NCBI GenBank assembly: GCA_965178585.1
Contig: OZ238267.1
Location: 2,542,001 to 2,606,000, forward strand
Origin: Marifrigoribacter sp965178585
Lineage (GTDB): Bacteria > Bacteroidota > Bacteroidia > Flavobacteriales > Flavobacteriaceae
Reading direction: 5' to 3'
DNA: 64,000 bases
The notes below the pieces were generated by a model, which did no database searches, was not told where the DNA came from, and saw only the letters and a program-made list of their open reading frames with translations. A program made the position numbers and the translations under genes. Positions 34,752-44,086 of this stretch are shown here, one piece after another (within the stretch, counting starts at the first letter, position 1; every line of letters begins with the position of its first letter).

Positions 34752-37700
34752 TTATAGAATAACGAGTTTTTCAAACTTTTCAACTCGTTTGTTAGTTAAC
34801 GTTGAAATTACAGTTATCTTATATACATAGACTCCTTTTCCTATTCGATCCCCAAAATCATCCTTTCCATCCCAAACGATATCTCTAGATAAGAATCCAT
34901 CAGTGTTTATCAGTTGATTTTTAGTCCAAACTACTTTTCCAGTTACAGTAAATACTTGGATTTGAACCTCTAAAGGTTCAAAAGGACGATTGTGATTAAA
35001 CCAGAACTCTGTGTAATTAACAAAGGGGTTTGGATAGTTTAATACATTATTTATTTCTAACTCATCGTTTCCAGCAACCATAAATTGTATTTCTGAAGTA
35101 GAAGAATTATTATAAACATCCCATGCTTTAAATGTTAAGGTATGTAACCCCTCTTCTAAATCTCTGAAAGTAAATGAAGCTTTTCCGGTTGAGTAATCAT
35201 CAACATTTGCTTGATAGTATTCGTTTATCACAAAAGGATTAGATTCATCACCATCTAAAATTGCAATCATATCGTGTCCAATTCCACTAGCGGTGTTGAT
35301 TCCGTTTTCATCAGATAATTTTGCAATTAATATTGGAGAGTCGTTAGTTATTCCACCAGATACAAAACTTTCATCATTCATAAACAAATTGATTAAAGGT
35401 CCCTGATTATCTTCTGGAGCATTTTCATTTAGCCCACCAATTTGTACATCTAAATTGTAGCCTGTTTGGTTTTTTAATGAATTATCTTCTTGAGCATAAA
35501 AACTAATCCGTCCTGTACCAACTGGAATCTGTGTATCCCTTGGCATTATAAATTCAAACTCAAACTTACCATCTAAAACCGTTGCCTTGCCGTTAAACAA
35601 CACTTCTCCTAATGTTATAAAGTCTAAAATTAACAAAGACCCATTCTCTGTTACACCATCATTACCTAATGTACTTCTTTCAACATTTTTATCAAAAAGC
35701 TTAGCTTCTAAAACTCCTTTATAATCGGTTAACAAATTTCCATTAATATCTTGTATTTCTCCTCCTAAAGTAACTTTATCCAAAGCTTTAAGCACTTCTG
35801 TAGATCCTGCAACAGGAATGCTATTTATCGTCGTTAAGGCTATATTTTGTCTTGGAAAAGCAAGATGCATTGAAGGGTCCCCAATATAAAACACCACTCT
35901 CCTGTTTTCATTAGAAACTTCATTTTTTGCCCTTCGTACTGATTCAGCAGGGGTATTAGGAATATCTAATCCATACCCAAATAATTCAGGAGCTAAATAT
36001 TGATTAAACAATACACCGACTCCTGCAGAAATAGATCGAGTTGTGGTTATTAACGAGATAGCTCCTCCTTCTTTATTCCAATAGGTAAGTTCTCCTGCAG
36101 TAATTCGTTGAGGATTATCAAACTTTGTAAACTCACAAGTAACCGTAACTATACACGGATATCGATTTTTATTTTTTAAATCCTCACCAGTTTCTTTGGT
36201 GTAAACAAATTCAGATGCTAAACCATCTTCCCCTCCGTGCCCAAAATAATTAACAATAAGCGCTCCTACTTCAATAGCATTTTCTATTTCATCATTAACA
36301 TCTGGATATCTATCTCCACCTGCCGAAGCTACTTGTTGATATGAATCTGAGTGAATTTTTTTAACATTTGTTGTTGGTTTTTCTACAGAAACTTCATTTC
36401 CTAAATTATCTAAATTCACTTCTAAAGTTTCATATTCCCAAGCTTCATCTACATCATCTGAAATCAAAACGAAGTCATTTCTCCAATTCCCATAAGATTC
36501 TTTTGAATCATAGCCTATAATCTTATCAACCATTGCGTTTGCCAATACCACGTCATCTACTAATATTCTACCCACCGCAATATCTAATTTTTCAGACCCT
36601 ACCATCAACCCTTCTTCTGGATCCATATTTCCGAAAAAATCATCAGACATAAAGGCCCCAAATGTACTATCACTCCTATAAGTATGATAAGTGGGTACTA
36701 TATTATTGTTATTAGGAATTCTATCTTTATAATCTACTGATGTATCTCCAAATAAACAGACATATTTTATACGTTTTTCTTCAGATGAAGCATTTTCATA
36801 TATGTAACGCACAAAATTTCGGATTGCTCCTATATCCTGTTTTCCTGAGCTAAATTCCTCATAAATTTTATCTGTAGTAATCACTTTTACATTAATTCCA
36901 TCTACAGCTCTTCTATGATTTGCTAAACTTAATGCAGGTTGCAATAAAAATGGAGGAGCAACGATCAAGAAATCTAAATCTTTAAAATTACCTGACTCAT
37001 CATTAAATATAGTTCCTTTTAAATTTTGATTTGGAACATATGATTTATTTATTTCAATTGGAGTATAATAATCATTTGGATTTACTGCTACATATTCTTT
37101 CAACTCTCCTAATGCAGCTTTAAATGAAAAAGATGAAGAGTTACCTTCATTGGTTTTTGCAACTATAAAATTCGGATTTGTTACATCCCAAACTTGAGAA
37201 AATTGTGCAGCATCACTTATTTGATACTCACCTATTCCAGGAATAGTTTCTGCTTCATTCCATCGAAAGTCTAATTGACCACTTACACTTTTTAACTGAA
37301 CAAGAGCATCTACACTTATATAATCTAAGTAACCAATACTAGATGGGTTTCCACCATTATTGTAAGTTAAATCAAAAACAACATTTTCACTACCTGATGG
37401 AATATCATCCACAAACTGTTTAGAATCTAATAAAAAGGGATCATTAATAGGTGAAAAAGTTAGTGGATTTAAACTAGTTCCATTTACAGATATTGCCATA
37501 GAAGTAGTTGTTTCTGAAGCTGATGCTACTTTAACCTTTACAAACATTGGTTGTCCAGGCACAATATTTGGAAAATCAAATGTAAAAGTCTGCTCACTTT
37601 CTATATCAAATCGATTGCTAAACCATCTTCTTCCTACTTTAACAGGGCTTTCTTCGTCACTTTCAATAAACTGATACCTATTGTATTGAGTAATAACATT

Positions 37701-38600
37701 TGTTGGATTACCTGTTGGCTCTACCATTTCTTGCACTCTATTTCCTAAACCTCCATTAACAGTCACATAATAATATGATTCATCACTATACGGATTTATG
37801 TTAGTATCATAATTATCTCCTTGATATCCCCTAGAATGGATTCCATAAAACAAAATAAAGTCATTACCATCAAAACTACCATCTGCTTCTCCAACAACTT
37901 GGATTGAATTTTCAGTTAAATCAAAAACAGTATTATCAATATTTTTAAAAGGAAGAGCTTTTCCTCCATTTCCATAAACTTTAATATTTCTTGGATCAAT
38001 ACCATCTGTATTCATTCCAATACTATTTAGAAAATCTTTATTAATAATATGAACTCCTGTTTTTTCAATTCTAAACTTATACCAATCACCTGTAGCTAAT
38101 ACGGAATTGCTTATCGGAATTACTTGTTGAACCCTAGATTGGGTTTTATACTCATAAGAGACATTAAAAGAAAGTACTTTTTTAAAAGCACCATTTATTT
38201 TTATTATGGGTGTAATTGAAATCGAGGTATAAAAAACATCTCTTGCTTTTCCACTTCCCAAAGAATAAATATGCTGATCGCTAATTACATTTTTATCAAT
38301 TTTATTTAATTCATAAGAAGTTAAATCCCCATAAACTAAATCTGAAACCACTAAAGATTCTTCATCAGCATAGTTATTATCTTGCCATTGCTTAAAAAAA
38401 CGCAGCTCCTGTTCTATAATAAGATCTATTAAAGGCGTTGTAGATTTTTTTATCGTTTTTGTAGGTGTTTTATCGTTTTTACTGACTTGCTTATTGAATT
38501 GATTCGTTTCCCCCCAATCAATTTCGATTGTTTTATCCTGTGCAGACAAAGCAATTGGCAATAATATCAAGCTAATAAATAATATAAAATTTTTCATCAT
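34752..38600 (-). CDS. porU: Type IX secretion system C-terminal signal peptidase (sortase) PorU
   Basis: A 1282-residue gingipain-like (C25) protease. After a signal peptide (about 1-20) and N-terminal beta domains come the C25 fold and the catalytic pair: H788 in VNYFGHGGEDG and C822 in VTVTCEFTKFDNP. The C-terminus has Ig-like domains and ends VYKITVISTLTNKRVEKFEKLVIL, resembling a retained sorting-type domain. PorU removes T9SS C-terminal signals and attaches cargo to the surface. It is divergent from gldJ and upstream of porV, an established arrangement. The start may be Met1 or Met2. Confidence 0.96.
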   Translation of the reverse strand: MMKNFILFISLILLPIALSAQDKTIEIDWGETNQFNKQVSKNDKTPTKTIKKSTTPLIDLIIEQELRFFKQWQDNNYADEESLVVSDLVYGDLTSYELNKIDKNVISDQHIYSLGSGKARDVFYTSISITPIIKINGAFKKVLSFNVSYEYKTQSRVQQVIPISNSVLATGDWYKFRIEKTGVHIINKDFLNSIGMNTDGIDPRNIKVYGNGGKALPFKNIDNTVFDLTENSIQVVGEADGSFDGNDFILFYGIHSRGYQGDNYDTNINPYSDESYYYVTVNGGLGNRVQEMVEPTGNPTNVITQYNRYQFIESDEESPVKVGRRWFSNRFDIESEQTFTFDFPNIVPGQPMFVKVKVASASETTTSMAISVNGTSLNPLTFSPINDPFLLDSKQFVDDIPSGSENVVFDLTYNNGGNPSSIGYLDYISVDALVQLKSVSGQLDFRWNEAETIPGIGEYQISDAAQFSQVWDVTNPNFIVAKTNEGNSSSFSFKAALGELKEYVAVNPNDYYTPIEINKSYVPNQNLKGTIFNDESGNFKDLDFLIVAPPFLLQPALSLANHRRAVDGINVKVITTDKIYEEFSSGKQDIGAIRNFVRYIYENASSEEKRIKYVCLFGDTSVDYKDRIPNNNNIVPTYHTYRSDSTFGAFMSDDFFGNMDPEEGLMVGSEKLDIAVGRILVDDVVLANAMVDKIIGYDSKESYGNWRNDFVLISDDVDEAWEYETLEVNLDNLGNEVSVEKPTTNVKKIHSDSYQQVASAGGDRYPDVNDEIENAIEVGALIVNYFGHGGEDGLASEFVYTKETGEDLKNKNRYPCIVTVTCEFTKFDNPQRITAGELTYWNKEGGAISLITTTRSISAGVGVLFNQYLAPELFGYGLDIPNTPAESVRRAKNEVSNENRRVVFYIGDPSMHLAFPRQNIALTTINSIPVAGSTEVLKALDKVTLGGEIQDINGNLLTDYKGVLEAKLFDKNVERSTLGNDGVTENGSLLILDFITLGEVLFNGKATVLDGKFEFEFIMPRDTQIPVGTGRISFYAQEDNSLKNQTGYNLDVQIGGLNENAPEDNQGPLINLFMNDESFVSGGITNDSPILIAKLSDENGINTASGIGHDMIAILDGDESNPFVINEYYQANVDDYSTGKASFTFRDLEEGLHTLTFKAWDVYNNSSTSEIQFMVAGNDELEINNVLNYPNPFVNYTEFWFNHNRPFEPLEVQIQVFTVTGKVVWTKNQLINTDGFLSRDIVWDGKDDFGDRIGKGVYVYKITVISTLTNKRVEKFEKLVIL

Positions 38601-38614
38601 TATAAGTAACGCAT

Positions 38615-38622
38615 CAAATATA
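38615..38622 (-). promoter_or_regulatory. Candidate -7 element for porU
   Basis: TATATTTG on the minus strand, 14 bases before the porU ATG. The rest of the 219-base porU-gldJ gap is AT-rich. It also holds TTG-N19-TATATTG at 38762-38790, a weaker candidate for gldJ. Confidence 0.4.
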
Positions 38623-38819
38623 CACTTAGTATAGTTGATTTTTTATTAATTTTTTTTCAAAATTGGAATAATTTGAAATAAATTAAAAATATATTCGTTA
38701 CCTAAAGAATCGGCACTAAATTCATAATCTTTAATGCTGGTCAATATATTTTAAAATATTATTGAATTATTATCGTTAATTACTATATTGCGAACCCAAT
38801 TTTTTCATAACTGAAAACT

Positions 38820-40490
38820 ATGAACTTTAAAAACAACCTAGCGTTAAAGCTTTTTATTTTATTAATTTCAACTACATTATTTGTAAGTTGTAACAAATCC
38901 AGGAGTTACAAAGATAGCTCCAGAGCAACTGGATGGAAAGTGAATGCCAAAGAAGGTGGCTTTCAATACAATCCAGATGCTAAAGAACAAGAAACAGGTC
39001 CAGGACTTGTTTTTATTGAAGGTGGTACATTTACTATGGGTAAAGTACAGGATGATCCGATGCACGATTGGAACAATAGTCCTAACCAACAACACGTTCA
39101 ATCATTTTATATGGATGAAACAGAAGTTACCAACCTAATGTATTCTGAATATTTAGATTGGATAAAGAAATTGTTCCCTCCAACAGATGAAAATTACAAA
39201 AATATTTATCCTGGCGCTATCCCAGATACCTTGGTTTGGAGAAATAGACTTGGTTATAATGAAGTTATGACCAATAACTATTTACGTCATCCAGCCTATG
39301 CAGATTACCCAGTAGTAGGTGTTAGTTGGATTCAAGCAGTAGAGTTTAGTAACTGGAGAACAGATCGTGTAAATGAATTAATTTTAGAGGAAGAAGGATT
39401 CACAACTAGAAATGCACGTTATGATGTTGAAGCTGGAGAAACTTTTAATACTCAAACTTATTTAAGTTCACCAACAGAAACGTATGGCGGAAATGATTCT
39501 ATCACAAAAAATGGTAAATCTACTCAAGCTAGAATGAAAAGAAATAAGGATAGTTCGAATATTTATGTTCAAAGAAAAGACGGTATCCTATTACCTGGAT
39601 ATAGACTTCCTACTGAAGCAGAATGGGAATATGCTGCTCTTGGTTTAGTTGGACTAAGAAATTATAACGTATATAGAGGAAGAAAAAAATACCCTTGGGA
39701 AGGTCAATACACTCGTTCTGGGAAAAGAAAATCTAGAGGAGATCAATTAGCTAACTTTAAACAAGGAGATGGTGATTATGGTGGTATTGCAGGATGGAGT
39801 GATGATGGAGCAGATATTACTGCTGAGGTAAAATCATATGAAGCTAATGACTATGGATTATATGATATGGCAGGAAATGTAGCTGAATGGGTTGCCGATG
39901 TCTACAGACCTATAGTTGATGATGAGTTTAGTGACTTTAACTATTTCCGTGGAAATGTTTATACTAAAGATTATATTGGTGAAGACGGAAAAGTAAAAAT
40001 AGTTACTGCAGATTCAATTGTATACGATACTTTAAGTAACGGTAAAATAATAGCCAGAAATTTACCTGGTGAAATTTATCAAGTCCCTGTTGATGAACAA
40101 GAAACGTACTTAAGAACTAACTTCTCTAAAAGTGATCAAATCAACTATCGTGATGGTGATAAAGAATCAACAAGATACTACCAATCTTTTAATGACGATG
40201 AAAATGATGATGACAGTAAACTAATGTATAACTCGCCTGAGCAATCTGTAACAGCTGACAGTTCAGGAACTCTAGATCGTCAATATGACAAAACATCTAC
40301 TAGAACTACATTAATTAATGATGAGGTACGTGTTTACAAAGGAGGATCTTGGAGAGATGGAGACTACTGGTTAGATCCTGCTCAAAGAAGATATTTCCCT
40401 CAAGATATGGCAACAGATTATATAGGATTTAGATGTGCTATGTCACGTGTAGGTTCTAAATCTAAACAAGGAAAAACACCAAGAAATTAA
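38820..40490 (+). CDS. gldJ: Gliding motility lipoprotein GldJ
   Basis: A 556-residue lipoprotein (lipobox LFVSC, C24) with a formylglycine-generating-enzyme-like (SUMF1) fold: FIEGGTFTMGKVQDDP, FYMDETEVTNLMYSEYLDWIK, YPVVGVSWIQAVEFSNWRT, YRLPTEAEWEYAA, YDMAGNVAEWVADVYRP and the end VYKGGSWRDGDYWL...IGFRCAMSRVG. The catalytic cysteines of true FGE are not evident. In F. johnsoniae GldJ is needed for gliding and stabilises GldK, so it links motility and T9SS. A mid-domain insertion (about 190-260) is rich in charged residues. It diverges from porU and is closed by a terminator before murF. Confidence 0.96.
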   Translation: MNFKNNLALKLFILLISTTLFVSCNKSRSYKDSSRATGWKVNAKEGGFQYNPDAKEQETGPGLVFIEGGTFTMGKVQDDPMHDWNNSPNQQHVQSFYMDETEVTNLMYSEYLDWIKKLFPPTDENYKNIYPGAIPDTLVWRNRLGYNEVMTNNYLRHPAYADYPVVGVSWIQAVEFSNWRTDRVNELILEEEGFTTRNARYDVEAGETFNTQTYLSSPTETYGGNDSITKNGKSTQARMKRNKDSSNIYVQRKDGILLPGYRLPTEAEWEYAALGLVGLRNYNVYRGRKKYPWEGQYTRSGKRKSRGDQLANFKQGDGDYGGIAGWSDDGADITAEVKSYEANDYGLYDMAGNVAEWVADVYRPIVDDEFSDFNYFRGNVYTKDYIGEDGKVKIVTADSIVYDTLSNGKIIARNLPGEIYQVPVDEQETYLRTNFSKSDQINYRDGDKESTRYYQSFNDDENDDDSKLMYNSPEQSVTADSSGTLDRQYDKTSTRTTLINDEVRVYKGGSWRDGDYWLDPAQRRYFPQDMATDYIGFRCAMSRVGSKSKQGKTPRN

Positions 40491-40510
40491 AAATTACTTT
40501 CAATAATTTT

Positions 40511-40544
40511 AAAAACCTCTTCCGTTATCTGAAGAGGTTTTTTT
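40511..40544 (+). terminator. Terminator after gldJ
   Basis: The stem AAACCTCTTC / GAAGAGGTTT around an 8-base loop is followed by a T run. It ends 13 bases before the murF ATG, so murF needs readthrough or a promoter overlapping the hairpin. Confidence 0.85.
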
Positions 40545-40557
40545 GTACCTTTATTTT

Positions 40558-41832
40558 ATGGAAATAGAAAAACTTCACCAATTATTTTTAAACTCTTCAG
40601 GTATTTGTACAGACACTAGAGCTATCAAAAAAAAATGTCTGTTTTTTGCTTTAAAGGGTGATAATTTCAATGGGAATACATTTGCTAATTCTGCTATTGA
40701 AAAAGGAGCATATAAAGTGATTATTGATGAAGAAAAGTATCAAAATGACAATTCAATTTTGGTTACAGATGTTTTAGAAACACTTCAAGAACTTGCTTCA
40801 TTTCATAGGTTATTTTTAGGCATTCCTATTATAGCATTAACAGGAAGTAATGGTAAAACAACAACAAAAGAACTTATTAATGCGGTTCTTTCAAAAAAAC
40901 ACAAGATCACTGCAACAATAGGCAATCTAAATAACCACATCGGAGTACCTCTTACCTTACTTTCTATGAATTCGGATACCGAAATAGGTATAATAGAAAT
41001 GGGAGCTAACCACCATAATGAAATTGATTTTTTATGTGAAATAGCTAAGCCCGATTATGGTTACATTACTAATTTCGGAAAAGCACATCTAGAAGGGTTT
41101 GGTAGTCTTGAAGGTGTTGTTGAAGCAAAAACAGAATTGTATCGATATTTAAAAAGAAACAACAAAACTGTTTTTGTGAATTTTAATGATAAAAAACAAA
41201 TAGAATATTCTGAAGGAATTAAAAAACACACCTTTGGAAACACAGAACAAGATTGCAATATAGATTTAGTAGATAGTTCCAATAAACTTTTGCTTAGTTA
41301 TCAAAATGAGTTTATACAAAGTAATTTAATAGGCCTTTATAACATTAATAATATCGCTGCAGCTATCACTATCGGAAAATATTTTAATGTTTCAACAGAA
41401 GATATCAAGTCTGCAATAGAGGAATACACACCCACTAACAACAGATCTCAGTTATTAGAGAAAGGAAGCAATAAAATTATTTTAGATGCGTACAACGCTA
41501 ACCCATCAAGTATGATGGCTGCCTTAGAAAATTTTACACAATCTGAAGGCGCTAACAAAGTAGCTTTTCTTGGTGATATGTTTGAATTAGGGCCTGAAGC
41601 TGAAGAAGAACATCAAAACATTGTTAACTATTTGGAGAACCATTTTAAAGGCACTTGTTATCTGATTGGAGAAAATTTCAACAACACAATTATTTGTGTA
41701 CCAAACATTCACAAATTCAATGATTTTAAAACATTTAAATCAATATTTAAAAGTCAAGAAATTTCAAATAATCACATTCTAATAAAGGCTTCTAGAGGAA
41801 TGGCCATGGAAAGAATTCTAGATATTTTATAA
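40558..41832 (+). CDS. murF: UDP-N-acetylmuramoyl-tripeptide--D-alanyl-D-alanine ligase (MurF)
   Basis: A 424-residue Mur ligase that adds D-Ala-D-Ala to UDP-MurNAc-tripeptide. The frame is open from a TTG at 40543, but ATG 40558 (MEIEKLHQLF) is the natural start, since the TTG lies in the T tail of the gldJ terminator. The ATP loop is LTGSNGKTTTKELI; EMGANHHNEI, NNHIGVP, NIAAAITIG, YNANPSSM and FLGDMFELG are typical MurF motifs. gldJ next to murF is an order I recall from other Flavobacteria. Very secure. Confidence 0.95.
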   Translation: MEIEKLHQLFLNSSGICTDTRAIKKKCLFFALKGDNFNGNTFANSAIEKGAYKVIIDEEKYQNDNSILVTDVLETLQELASFHRLFLGIPIIALTGSNGKTTTKELINAVLSKKHKITATIGNLNNHIGVPLTLLSMNSDTEIGIIEMGANHHNEIDFLCEIAKPDYGYITNFGKAHLEGFGSLEGVVEAKTELYRYLKRNNKTVFVNFNDKKQIEYSEGIKKHTFGNTEQDCNIDLVDSSNKLLLSYQNEFIQSNLIGLYNINNIAAAITIGKYFNVSTEDIKSAIEEYTPTNNRSQLLEKGSNKIILDAYNANPSSMMAALENFTQSEGANKVAFLGDMFELGPEAEEEHQNIVNYLENHFKGTCYLIGENFNNTIICVPNIHKFNDFKTFKSIFKSQEISNNHILIKASRGMAMERILDIL

Positions 41833-41954
41833 TAGCATTTTTTTACATCCTGTAATTTAATATTACCTAATTAATAAAAACAGAATTAATAAGTGTTATA
41901 AGATGTTTCTTTAATAAGAGATTTAACTGTTAAACGACAAAAAATCGTTACAAA

Positions 41955-41989
41955 TTGAGACAAATAAATCTTTATTGTCAGTATATTTG
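41955..41989 (+). promoter_or_regulatory. Candidate promoter for the small secreted protein (TTG-N24-TATATTTG)
   Basis: TTG at 41955-41957, then 24 bases, then TATATTTG at 41982-41989, 36 bases before the ATG. The spacing is slightly long. The rest of the 193-base gap after murF shows only AT-rich sequence. Confidence 0.45.
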
Positions 41990-42025
41990 TTTTAAATTAA
42001 CTGTAATTAAAAAACACATATTATT

Positions 42026-42490
42026 ATGAAAAAAACAATTATTACTTTATTCTTATCTATTATTTCAATGAGTCTTTATGCTCAAGCAGATAATGATTAT
42101 ATCGAGGTTGTTCGATCTCTATTAAAAACAGAGAAAAAAGCAGTTATTACTGAAGTTATGGAATTAACTGAAGCAGAATCTGCTCCATTTTGGGAACTAT
42201 ATAATGAATACGAATTTGAATTAAATTCAGTACAAAATATCAGATTAAATGCTATAAAAGAATATGCAGAAGAGTATGGTATATTAACTGATGATAAAGC
42301 AGATAAAATAATGAATGAAGTTTTGGATTTTAAAACAGCATCTCTTAAACTTGAAAAGAAATACTATAAAAAATTCAAGAAAATATTACCTACAGCTAAA
42401 GCTGCAAAATATTTCCAAGCAGAAAACAAAATACAAGCTATGGTTGCTGCTAGTATAGCAGAGGAAATTCCAATGATTATTGAAGATTAA
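42026..42490 (+). CDS. Small secreted helical protein, function unknown
   Basis: I do not recognise a named family. The 154 residues start with a signal peptide (MKKTIITLFLSIISMSLYAQ), leaving a mature 134-residue all-helical, charged protein. The layout, with repeated helices and a KLEKKYYKKFKKILPTAKAAKYFQAENKI stretch, resembles Spy/CpxP-like periplasmic proteins, where an LTxxQ-type motif is usual; here MELTEAESAPFWELYNEYE could be the counterpart. A role as periplasmic chaperone or stress sensor is a guess. It has its own candidate promoter and a good terminator, so it is a single-gene unit. Confidence 0.8.
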   Translation: MKKTIITLFLSIISMSLYAQADNDYIEVVRSLLKTEKKAVITEVMELTEAESAPFWELYNEYEFELNSVQNIRLNAIKEYAEEYGILTDDKADKIMNEVLDFKTASLKLEKKYYKKFKKILPTAKAAKYFQAENKIQAMVAASIAEEIPMIIED

Positions 42491-42521
42491 AATCTTTATT
42501 AGGTTTTAAATAATATAAGTG

Positions 42522-42557
42522 AGGTGAAAATTAATATAATTTTCACCTTCTTTTTTT
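42522..42557 (+). terminator. Terminator after the small secreted protein
   Basis: The 11-base-pair stem AGGTGAAAATT / AATTTTCACCT with a 5-base loop is followed by TCTTTTTTT. From here to 42680 I see no gene or other structure. Confidence 0.85.
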
Positions 42558-42680
42558 GTTCTAAATTGAATATAAACTCAGAAGAATAAAGGAATCAAAT
42601 ACTAAAATAATAAGTTTAGAAAGGATTATTAATATGATTTATAACATATTAATCACTTAGCATCACCAAAAAGAATTTAT

Positions 42681-42710
42681 AAAAAAAACCCAACACATTT
42701 CTGTATTGGG
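42681..42710 (-). terminator. Terminator of the tRNA-Val transcript
   Basis: On the minus strand CCCAATACA / TGTGTTGGG (one mismatch, 4-base loop) is followed by eight T, starting 13 bases after the tRNA 3' end. Confidence 0.75.
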
Positions 42711-42723
42711 ATTCTAATTGAAG

Positions 42724-42798
42724 TGGGCAATGAGGGATTCGAACCCCCGACCCCCTCGGTGTAAACGAGGTGCTCTGAACCAACTGAGCTAATTGCCC
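42724..42798 (-). tRNA. tRNA-Val (anticodon TAC)
   Basis: A 75-base cloverleaf: acceptor GGGCAAT/ATTGCCC, D-stem GCTC/GAGC, anticodon stem CCTCG/CGAGG around TTTACAC (anticodon TAC), five-base variable loop, T-arm GGGGG-TTCGAAT-CCCTC and discriminator A. CCA is not encoded, so it is added after transcription. It reads GUA and, by wobble, other Val codons. Confidence 0.97.
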
Positions 42799-42862
42799 TT
42801 CTTGTTAGCGGTGGCAAATATAAGGCAGTTTTTATTTACCACAAACATTTATTTAAAAAATA

Positions 42863-44080
42863 TTATAAAACTTCTGCTACAACAAAAGTACTTCCACCTA
42901 TATAAATTAAATCGTTTGCATTAGCTTCAGATTTTGCTTTATTATAAGCCTCAGTTACAGTTTTATAGGCCTCTCCTATTAAATTATATTTTTTTGCTTT
43001 ATGTATTAAGTCAGATTCTTTTAAGCCGCGAATAACATTAGGCCTACAAAAATAATAAATCGCATCTTTAGGAAATAGTGGTAAAACTATATCTAAATTT
43101 TTATCATCAACAACTCCTAATACAATATGTAATTTACGGAACGCTTCTTTTTTTAATTGATTTAAAACTATGGAAAGCCCTTCTTTGTTATGAGCAGTAT
43201 CACAAATCACCTTTGGGTTGTTATCAATAATTTGCCACCTCCCTTGCAGGCTTGTATTTCCAAAAACATTCAACAATCCTTCTTCAATATTTTTATTTGA
43301 AATATTCCAATTTTGTTGTCTTAGTACCTCAAAAACTACATAAGCTGTTTTGCTATTTTTCAATTGATAATTCCCTAAAAGATCTAAGTCTAATTCTGGC
43401 ACATTCTCATCTTCAACAAAGGTTATTGGGCTGTTTTCTTTTTTTGCTTTATTAATAAAAACGGTTTTTGTTTCTGGTAAAACTTCACCAACCACAACAG
43501 GTATATTAGGTTTAATTATCCCAGCTTTTTCTGAAGCTATTTCTGCTAAAGTTTCTCCTAAAAAACGAGTATGATCCAAACCAATATTCGTAATTACAGA
43601 AACTTCTGGAAGTATAACATTGGTACTATCTAACCTCCCTCCTAGTCCAACTTCAATAATTGCGATATCTACTTTTTCAGTTTTAAAAAAATCAAAAGCC
43701 AATCCTACGGTCATTTCAAAAAAGGATAATTGATTCTCTTCAAAAAACAGCTGGTGGTTTTTCACAAAACCAACAACATTTTTTTCAGGAATCATTTTAC
43801 CATTGACCCTTATTCGTTCCCGAAAATCTTTTAAATGAGGAGAAGTATATAAACCTACTTTATAACCTGCCTCTTGCAATACAGAAGCCAACATATGGCT
43901 TGTAGAGCCTTTACCATTAGTTCCAGCAACATGAACAGATTTAAAACTCTTTTGTGGCTCACCTAAATACTCAATAAGTTTTAGGGTATTCGACAAATCT
44001 ACCTTATATGCAGCAGCGCCTATACGCTGATACATGGGTAATTGATTAAAAAGCCAGGATATGGTTTCAGGGTAATTAAT
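42863..44080 (-). CDS. folC: Bifunctional folylpolyglutamate/dihydrofolate synthase, probable ATT start
   Basis: FolC adds glutamate to dihydropteroate and folates. The ATP loop is VAGTNGKGSTSHML, with TSPHLKDFRERI, EVGLGGRLDSTN, TNIGLDHTRFLG and VCDTAHNKEG following. The first ATG is at 44035 (MYQRIGAAAYK, 390 residues). Directly upstream in frame, however, lies NYPETISWLFNQLP, which fits the N-terminus of relatives (compare MNYQETLDWLFNQLPMYQR, from memory). Between this and the in-frame TAA that ends the BNR gene (44089-44087) the only codons are TTA, GTT and ATT, so translation may begin at ATT 44080-44078. I used that start; the ATG form is the conservative choice. Confidence 0.85.
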   Translation of the reverse strand: MNYPETISWLFNQLPMYQRIGAAAYKVDLSNTLKLIEYLGEPQKSFKSVHVAGTNGKGSTSHMLASVLQEAGYKVGLYTSPHLKDFRERIRVNGKMIPEKNVVGFVKNHQLFFEENQLSFFEMTVGLAFDFFKTEKVDIAIIEVGLGGRLDSTNVILPEVSVITNIGLDHTRFLGETLAEIASEKAGIIKPNIPVVVGEVLPETKTVFINKAKKENSPITFVEDENVPELDLDLLGNYQLKNSKTAYVVFEVLRQQNWNISNKNIEEGLLNVFGNTSLQGRWQIIDNNPKVICDTAHNKEGLSIVLNQLKKEAFRKLHIVLGVVDDKNLDIVLPLFPKDAIYYFCRPNVIRGLKESDLIHKAKKYNLIGEAYKTVTEAYNKAKSEANANDLIYIGGSTFVVAEVL

Positions 44081-44086
44081 AACTAA

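Noticed and set aside
41925..41960. AACGA/TCGTT inverted repeat near the promoter of the small secreted protein
   Set aside because: A five-base stem with an A-rich loop is expected by chance in this AT-rich gap; no operator can be claimed.
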